DNA of 64,000 nt. Source: Astrocystis sublimbata (lineage: Eukaryota > Ascomycota > Sordariomycetes > Xylariales > Xylariaceae). Under the pieces are notes generated by a model that saw only the letters and a program-made list of their open reading frames with translations, had not been told where the DNA came from and ran no database searches. The DNA is taken from positions 434,001 through 498,000 of the forward strand of contig JAJNNY010000013.1 in NCBI GenBank assembly GCA_022453515.1. The letters run 5' to 3'. The translations under genes were made by a program, and so were the position numbers. Shown piece after piece: positions 56,679-64,000 of this stretch. The number at the start of each line of letters is the position of its first letter. Position 1 is the stretch's first letter.

Positions 56679-57577
56679 CGACGGCCCTTGCGTGTCCAGT
56701 TTTATTCCCTTTCCCCTTCATCCGCACGTGTTTCTTAAAGTTTTAATCTTGCATTGGCTCCCTGTTGGGGGAGGGTTGTATGATGATTTACGATGATACC
56801 CCCTTAGTCCAGAAATAGAATCTGGACACATATAATCGTGTTGCTACGCACGTGTATTTCATATCTGAGGTCCTGTCTACCTCAAGATCGGGCTGTGGGC
56901 ATAAGGTGCAGGCCTGGGGACAGATCTGGCGATGCTGTGTAAATAGTTGTATCTCGCACGTTGGTGGTGAGCTGCGAGATCCCGACTGTACCTACCCACC
57001 TACACACAGTGTCGAATCTTGTAAATAAGAAAGGAAATCAATCCGCAGTACATTAGTGAAAAACTACCTTGTGGCTGTCTTGACTTGTTGCTCTGCTCGG
57101 AGGACATTAATAACGCACTTGGGTAGATGACCTCGACACCCCTATATCAACCATAGACCCAGACACTTAATTCGGCGACCAACGCCACTTCAGAGAACAT
57201 TAGTAATAATCTGCGCATTTAGCTTTCGCACAGCCTAGGCTGCGCTCTTCAAACCAAGCGTTAGCGGAAACATGTTGGCGAGTTGCCTTTTGCCGAAGGC
57301 GTCCGGAGTCAAGGAGGTGCATCCACCCCGCTACTCGCCGAAGATGTCCGGAGACATTGCGGACGAAACGTGCTCAGGCTAGGAACAATTGAATGGCTGA
57401 CCGAGTACCGATGTAATGTATACAACTCTCGCGGGAAGCAAGATTGTATAAAAGCACACTCTTATCCCCTGTTTCATTCATGTTTTCCACGCTTCTAACA
57501 GCAAGACTTCCAGCAAGAGAAACGAGAAAAGAAAAACTTCATACACCAAATCCAACACGTAAAAGACCATCACAATC
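56679..57577. other. Intergenic region, nothing recognised
   Basis: ERF4 3' UTR on the left and the promoter/5' UTR of the DJ-1/PfpI gene on the right. No gene supported. Confidence 0.5.
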
Positions 57578-58743
57578 ATGGCTCAACCGCTCAATCTCTC
57601 GAAGCCTCACCGCAAGATCCATGTGGGCGTTCTGCTCAGTACGTAACAGCTCCCTTCCCAAGCCTTTCTCCTTAGACATAACCAGTCAGATCCGGAACCC
57701 ATCCCATCCCCTCTATAATTGCGAAAAACAACTACAAAAGCAACTACTGCGTACCTAAGTAACCGACTAACACCTTCACAGTGAAAGGGTCAGTCCCCTA
57801 ACCTGTGATACCCTTCCAATCGTGCCAAGTACTCAATTGAGATGTTTTGAGCCGCAACTAACCCCGAGCTAAGAGAGACGGAACTTCTCGACATCGCCCC
57901 CGTGGACATGATCAGCGCGCTCACGCGGCGCTTCGTCGACTCCCTGCCCGACGACCTGGGGCCTCCGGGCTTCAAGGACGGCGCGCTCGACATCGAGGTG
58001 CACTGGGTGACCGAGGACGGGCCCTCGGTGCCGGCGAAGCTGACGGCGGGTATGAGGGTCGTGCCTACGGTACGTATCACGCACGTATTTACATGATGAT
58101 CATTTCCAACTATCCCACCTGAGGGTGCTTCGAAGCTCGCTCGATTCATTTCCCTACCATCTTCACATTTACGTAAAGATTTTGCTTGAAGATTACACTT
58201 TAATATAACATCACCTACTTACTTACCCACTCACTCACTTATTCACGCATCCCTCTAACTCTCCTCCAGGACGACTTCACAACCTGCCCACCCCTCGACA
58301 TCGTCCTCGTGGGCGCCGCGCCCTGGGGCTACGTGCCCAGCGCGGCGGAGCTCGCCTTCGCGCGCAAGGCCTACACGTCGTGCGCCGCGTTCCTCGCCAT
58401 CTGCGGCGGCGTCGACATCCCGCGCCGCGCGGGCCTGCTAGATGGCAAGACGGCCACGGGACCGTCGCCTATTGTGCCTATGTGGGTGGCTGAGCAGTCT
58501 CAATCTAACGAAGGTGGAGGTGTGGGACAAACGAACTGGGTCGAGAAGCGCTGGGTCCGCGACGGCAAGATGTGGACGAGCGGCGCGCTGCTCAACGGCG
58601 CGGACATGGTGCATAATTTTGCACGGCAGACGTGGGGCGGAGACTCGGCGACGGGGTGGATTGTGAATTACCTTGCGACGCTGGGGGCGTGGCCGGATCG
58701 GGATGTTGATTTTAAGGATGTGGACTTTACAGGTCTGGTGTGA
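57578..58743 (+). CDS. DJ-1/PfpI family protein (class I glutamine amidotransferase-like)
   Basis: Four exons, 57578-57638, 57782-57788, 57874-58069 and 58270-58743, give 245 residues. The second exon is only 7 bases; including it restores the normal family sequence HVGVLLMKGETELLDIAPVDM. The nucleophile elbow is FLAICGG with Cys133, followed by a ...AGLLDGKTATGP segment typical of the family. Later segments ...WVRDGKMWTSGALLNGADM and VNYLATLGAWP match the C-terminal half. The catalytic role in such fungal paralogs is not established; they are annotated as ThiJ/PfpI and may act in redox or aldehyde stress. The coding part of exon 4 is strongly GC-rich compared with flanks. Family assignment is firm, function open. 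Confidence 0.9.
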
Positions 58744-59919
58744 TATCGACGGGAGGATTGTGATCTTGGTAGATCTGATTCTACTTGGAAGTTTGATCTT
58801 AGGTCGAATCACACATGTGCCCCACGAACTCTGAGTAGCAAAGTAAACACAATTACCCAAGTTTAAAGTCCACCTGGAATCTTCCGCCCAGTCAATATCG
58901 CTGCGAAGTTAGTAACCGATGGTTATTACCCACGGGGACATGAACCAATAGAGGAACTTCAGTATGCTAAGTGCAATTCGAAGGGCTGCGTAGTGTTCAA
59001 CAAAGAGTGCGCTTTTGCTAGCACGTCACCTCCGCAGCTTGTGAATATTCACGCGGCATCTGCTGAACCTGCGCAGCATTCTCCTACTCATCATGCTGAT
59101 CAATACAAAGAGAGTCGGCCGATAGTAGGAGGGGGTTCTCTTCTAGCTAGTAGAATAGCAAGACTCTTGGACGCATAGTGAGCGGCATTATTGACCAGTG
59201 TTATGGGACTTGGCCTCGTCGCATTACCCCTGATATATGACAGAACGACTTAGGGCGGATAACTACTTAGAGAATTTTTGATTACGTTGCAGCTGATATC
59301 AAATCACTTTTTCTGAATCTAATGTTCTCTTAACAAGATACCAGCTCCGGCTGGTAAAAGCTCTATTATTAGTCGAATACGTCCCTTAGTCTTTGTTTGT
59401 ATTGGCTTGCGGGGATTAGAACGGGACAAGACGATTAACCACTTATCAAGATCAAAGGAACGTTAATAATAGCAAGAAGAAAATGTTCCAAAGCAAAAAC
59501 TGATTGTCGGGCGTTTGAAGCTAGCCGAGTTAATCTTGAAATGACGGTGAGGGTTTGCCTGGTTACTCAAACTACCAACAGCATAAATCCCCTGTCAAGG
59601 GAGTAGGGATGTTTGACCTCACCCAATCATTCCCTCACTCATGACTTACCTAGGAATGATTACAGTATCACAGCATGGTCCGAGCGCAGAGAAATGTGAA
59701 ATATTTTCGGTCAAGTAGTACTTACTATAGCAGCTCACGGTCTAATCTTAGGCATATAATCATGTGCTTGGGATGAAGCAATCTTTTACACCTGTAATTA
59801 GAGCGGTCATGAACACAAATTCGATGGAAGACGCCGGTGAACGGAGCTATGAGGTGAAGTCTTTGGAGACGGAAGACCACGAAATGTGCTTCGCCAGTTT
59901 CTAACACATCTCCTTCTAG
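58744..59919. other. Intergenic region, nothing recognised
   Basis: About 1.2 kb between the DJ-1/PfpI gene and the broken folylpolyglutamate-synthase-like gene. Only chance frames; some of it may be upstream exon sequence of the latter. Confidence 0.45.
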
Positions 59920-61864
59920 AAAGCCATTTCTATACTCCAATCTCGAAAACGCGGCAAACGACCAGCCAATTACGGCAATGCCTCGAAAGAACTCGATCGA
60001 ATACCCGATGCGAAAGGGAACTTGGACCTGAGGAGAACCCCGAGTATACAAGGCATGAGTGAATGGTTGAGCACGTTGGGATACTCTGTACGTAGTTACA
60101 CACAGACAGGAAGTCGGTGTACTTACGTTTCGGCTTGCAGCTGGCAGATATCGATAGGCTTAACGTGATCCATGTTGCGGGAACGAAAGGAAAGGGGAGC
60201 ACCTGTGCTTTTACAGAATCGCTTTTGCGAGCATATGGCCAAAGGACAGGGTTTCCAAGTAAAACTGGACTTTACACGTCGCCTCATCTCACACGACCTG
60301 AAGAAAGGATCCGGATCAACTTCGAACCCCTTGACCAACATCGCTTCGCCAAGTATTTCTTCGAAGTATGGGATGTTTTATCGAAACTTAGCAAGCGACC
60401 TCGTTATCTTCAGCTATTTGCTCTGTTTGCAACACATGTGTTCATGCGAGAGGGAGTTGAGGCTGCCATTTACGAAACCCACCACGGTGGCGAGTACGAT
60501 GCGACCAATTTCTTTCATAAACCCATCGCCACGATCATCACGCCGCTAGGGATAGATCACGCCAAGCAACTCGGACCAACACTGAACAACATCGCCTGGC
60601 ACAAAGCAGGCATCTTCAAAACCGGCGCGGTGGCATTTGCCGCTGCACAAGATCCTGGCCCGGCAGATGTGCTACGTAATCGAGCTGCAGAGAAGAAGGT
60701 CGATTTGCGTTTCGTCTCGGACGAGCCTGACTTACCGAAGAACTCCCTACAGCTGAAACCAGACGTGCAGAGAGGAAATTGTGCTGTTGCCCTGGCCTGC
60801 CTACGTTCTTTCATTACCGCAACACATCGCACAGAGTCGCTACAGCTTGGCGATATACAACAAGGGGTTGCTAGCTTCGAATGGCCTGGGAGGTTTCAGT
60901 ACATCGGCGAAGGTAACCAACATTGGTTCCTTGACGGGGCACATAACGAAATGAGCGTAGTCAAAGCGGCCGAATGGTTTATCGAAGCATCCGGTCAAGT
61001 TGAGTATGTCCTATGTCGAAGAGAAAACCAACTGTCTAAGCACTTCTGACTCTTCTCAAAGGAACCCAGCAACAAGAATCCTCATATTTGGCCAGGTTTC
61101 AGAGCAACGAGAGGCCCCGGATGTGCTCTCTGAGCTTGCAAGAGCGTTAGATACCCTTGAATTTGATCATATCATCTTCACCAACTTCTCATGTGGCAAG
61201 CCGCTGGGGGGTTTCAAAGGTACCGGGCCATTTCTCGCATGTCTTTGCTGCTGAGTAATGCTCACATAGCCAAGGTACTCAATTGGAGTCGAACATCGAC
61301 CGCCGAAAATACCAATCTGAACTGGAAGAGTTTGCCGCACGATGGCGCCACTGTCGGTCTCGGGCTGTAACAAGGGCTAGATTTCTAGGGCTTGGAATAG
61401 GCTTCGATTCAGCTAATAATTCTCTAGGGCACAAAAGGGTCCATATCCTCCTAAAGCCTCTACTCCAGGCTGGAGGAATCCCTTCTATTTATGCTCCTTC
61501 TGGCAGCCCTTGAGGCCGGCTTCGGACCTTCCTCGGGTCTGCGGCAACGCCTCACTTATGCCTGTTGGTTGTCGCCTGCATACGGAGGTCCTCATGACCT
61601 TCTAGATCCGTAGCTCTGATCCAATCATCTACATATTCAGAGGTTTAGGGCGCGTAGGCTTCCTATTTGGGTAGCCCGGAAGTGACCCGTGTGACACGGG
61701 CTGAAATCCACCTGGGTCACAGTCTTGAGAGCGCCCTGGACTATGCGGTGAAACTGGGCGCGGAAACGGGACGTGTGCACACATTTGTGACAGGAAGCTT
61801 ACACTTGATGGGGGCTACTCTGCGTTATCTTACTGCCAGAGAGGGTATAACGTCAATGAATTAG
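59920..61864 (+). pseudogene. Folylpolyglutamate synthase-like gene, disrupted near the 3' end
   Basis: Exons 59920-60087, 60141-61003, 61062-61219 and 61275 onward join in frame. They contain NLDLRRTPSIQGMSEWLSTLGYS, the ATP-binding loop HVAGTKGKGST, TGLYTSPHL, GGEYDATN, PLGIDH, AWHKAGI and LDGAHNE, all hallmarks of the FPGS/Mur ligase family, which adds glutamates to folates. No in-frame start codon is visible at the 5' end. After ...FAARWRH..SRAVTRA the frame runs into about 310 foreign-looking bases with a stop at 61511-61513. The missing C-terminus (EIHLGHSLESALDYAV...VTGSLHLMGATLRYL) then resumes in the same frame and ends at 61864. The EV-G-V-GGEYDATN region is also altered (ETHHGGEYD). 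I conclude it is a decayed or truncated paralog, although a shorter active enzyme cannot be excluded. Confidence 0.72.
61379..61690. mobile_element. Possible insertion inside the FPGS-like gene
   Basis: The FPGS reading is interrupted between two similar 12-base copies of the same coding site (GTAACAAGGGCT at 61367 and GTGACACGGGCT at 61691), as expected for a target-site duplication. The 312 bases between encode no recognisable protein. The two ends show only weak inverted similarity. An unusual intron is less likely because candidate splicing leads into stop codons. Confidence 0.4.
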
Positions 61865-62441
61865 AGCGTGAACGTAGATGGCCAAGTAGTCGAGGCAACG
61901 CCAGGAGCCAGAAGAGCAGGATGACTTGCTGGGTCGACAGCTCCGTTTCATTGTTGGTTTGTTGGCATGTTCAACGCCGGGGGAGAAAAATGACCCAAGC
62001 CTCTTTAGGGGCATGAGTCGTGTAGAGCTAACTGTTCTACCTATCTCCAAGTATCTATCTGACTTGGGGAAGAGTAGAAAGCAGTCTGCCTGATATCCTA
62101 CAAATCAACCTATGAAAGCATGCGCGACAGTCAACCCCCCTCCGTTAGTACCGCTCTATAAACTTGTGATCGGTAATATGTGTTCAAAGCTGGTCCTTGT
62201 ATAGGTAAGAAAGCTAGCCGAGATCCAGATACAAAAGAATTTTAGGTCATTTAACGGTGCAACCTGTGGTCTTTCGAGCTAGCCCTGCAGGGGGGCTATA
62301 TAGAGGGCTTTAAAACGTGGGGTTATATAATGTTGTGCTTCAAATGTAGTCTATTTATTTCCTGCTATAGAATAGTACTAGTGAGACGGATATATTCACA
62401 GCTAGGAATTAACTGCCATGATGACGAGTTCTTATGCAGAG
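61865..62441. other. Intergenic region, nothing recognised
   Basis: AT-rich stretch between the broken FPGS-like gene and tRNA-Gly. No gene supported. Confidence 0.5.
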
Positions 62442-62512
62442 GCATCAGTGGTTTAGTGGTAAAATCCATCGTTGCCATCGATGGGCCCCGTGTTCGATTC
62501 ACGGCTGATGCA
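62442..62512 (+). tRNA. tRNA-Gly (anticodon GCC)
   Basis: A complete 71-base cloverleaf: acceptor GCATCAG pairs with CTGATGC, A box TGGTTTAGTGG, anticodon stem CCATC/GATGG around GTTGCCA... with anticodon GCC at 62474-62476, and T arm CCGTG TTCGATT CACGG. TTCTTTT follows as a short Pol III terminator. No intron. Decodes GGC/GGU glycine codons. Confidence 0.95.
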
Positions 62513-64000
62513 TTCTTTTGCAATTGTTTCCTTACCAATACATTTTTGTAGTTTTTCCTTAAGCATACGAAAAACACTTGTTTCCTTCCTTCTATTTTTA
62601 GCTCAGCGGTCCATTACAATGACATCGAGCTAATAATGAGTCACCCACCGCAGCTGATGGGAAAGGCTTCCCTTTCTGCACAGGAGGTGTTTCAATGTGG
62701 CCGTTTCCCAGGCCATACCGGCTCCTGGCTCCCGGCCTCGTATGCTTGTTCTACAACTAAATGCTGTGCCATTGCACAAACAAGACAATTAGATAAAATA
62801 ATACAGCACTCAAGTTTATTTTTACAAAGACGAACACTTTTGACCCTTTCACGAATCAAGAAAGTGGCGAGTGAGTGTTGGCGCTGATGGGTGCCCGGCC
62901 CGAAAAGGAGGCCATTTTACGCGAGGTCAGGTAGGCAGCAACCATCTCGGAGAGGCCGCGATGGTGGTCGGGCGGGGTTACAGCCGTAATTTTACGCTCA
63001 TACCGCCATTTCAATTGCAGGTATAGGGCACCGTTTAGAAGATGGTAATAGTGACATCATGCACGTAGATAGGGAATTGGATCCACAGCATTCGTGATAA
63101 GGTGGCAAGAGTATTCGATAGAATTACGAATAGAAATACACCACAACATTGGATAAGTTAAAGGCAACGCAATGAAGAGCAGAGGCATGCCCAAAAGCAG
63201 TCCAGTAGTTAACTCGCGAGTATCCAGAAGAGCAGGCGTCGTCGTGGGCTGGGAGCCTACCTAAGATCGAGGAGGTGACGCTAAAAGATTGATTACTTCT
63301 ACAGACAATAGAAATTAATCACTAGCCTAAAGACTCCATGGAAATACCAGTGTCGTAGTGTCGTGAGAGGCATTCGTAGAAATGGAAAAACCCCCTATTG
63401 CTAAAATTAAGTATGCACATGGTATTGCTTTCCAGAAAGCCACACCATCCTTGGTACAATAGTAACACCCCGGTTGGGATTGAGCTCATGTTGGTAAAAC
63501 TTTTTAAAAATTTAAAGAAGTAGTTCATAACAAATCCAATGTACTCGAGCTTGAGTTGGCCTGTAAAGGGGGAGCATTTAAGGGCCTAATCTATGCTCGA
63601 AGATCGCCTAGAGCTTCCATGATAGGACTAAATGAGAACTAAATCTTGTATTTAGCCTGAGAATGTCTGCAATCGCTAGATCTTTCTTGGCAAGCATGTA
63701 CTTTGCCAATGATAGAAAGTACATCCATTTTCTGTCCACATGAAACGCCAACAGCGCGGTGCTGCATGAGGAGCGAGCTGGGCGCTTAACCATCCACGAA
63801 AGCAGACCAAGCGGAGAATGCCGCAAACAGAGTTCTCATGGTGGCTTGAATTCTACAATACCAAGACGGATAGATAGGGTTGTCCTCGTGTATAAAATCA
63901 CCATTCATTCCTATCGTTTCCTAGCAGCAAAAACACTTCACCAGTCGCCCACTGCCAACCGAATCTCAAGCTCCATACTTCGTGGAATCACTGATTTTTC
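62513..64000. other. Right-end region, no gene recognised
   Basis: About 1.5 kb with only short frames. Nothing here resembles a conserved protein or RNA. A gene could begin beyond the right edge: the last 100 bases become CA-rich and may be a promoter or 5' UTR. Confidence 0.45.

Noticed and set aside
1..64000. CRISPR arrays, bacterial operons or prophage-like segments
   Set aside because: No regularly spaced repeats or prokaryotic gene organisation; all supported genes are eukaryotic with introns.

Overview
The window is nuclear DNA of a filamentous ascomycete (Pezizomycotina). Genes carry short spliceosomal introns (about 50-170 bases) with GT/AG ends and fungal branch-site-like CTAAC/CTGAC motifs. 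Both strands are used with single-gene transcription units, tRNA genes are scattered, and core eukaryotic genes (SKP1, ARL1, ribosomal protein eL39, ERF4) are typical of this group. All coordinates and splice sites were read by eye; no alignment or gene finder was run.

Layout. (1) 1-4638 is the 3' two-thirds of a highly reducing polyketide synthase that enters from the left edge (DH-MT-ER-KR-ACP, no release domain). (2) 6.9-17.3 kb is mostly housekeeping: an SRPK-like kinase, two tRNA-like genes, a RidA/YjgF deaminase, ARL1, eL39 and SKP1. (3) 19.2-39.1 kb is an uninterrupted accessory block: two bicovalent-FAD BBE-type oxidases, a seven-helix SAT4/rhodopsin-like membrane protein, a UbiA-family integral membrane enzyme, a short-chain dehydrogenase, two related cytochrome P450s and a SAM methyltransferase. 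(4) 40.3-58.7 kb returns to conserved genes: a large DUF4203 membrane protein, an unknown membrane protein, ERF4 and a DJ-1/PfpI protein. (5) At the right end lie a folylpolyglutamate-synthase-like gene broken by an insertion, a tRNA-Gly(GCC), and about 1.5 kb with no recognisable gene.

How the genes could work together. Block 3 has the composition of a secondary-metabolite cluster whose only candidate scaffold-forming enzyme is the UbiA-family protein. Fungal UbiA-type enzymes include prenyltransferases and membrane-bound sesquiterpene cyclases (Fma-TC of fumagillin biosynthesis is the known case), so a terpenoid or prenylated product decorated by the P450s, the FAD oxidases, the SDR and the methyltransferase is a reasonable inference. 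The PKS at the left edge is separated from it by about 14 kb containing housekeeping genes; whether the two cooperate, as HR-PKS and UbiA cyclase do for fumagillin, cannot be decided from the sequence. The most unusual details are an I-helix in one P450 lacking the acid-threonine pair, a GC-AG intron in the other, a 7-base microexon, a 16-base motif shared by two cluster promoters, and a dispersed TACCTAGGTA/TAGGTACCTA palindrome.
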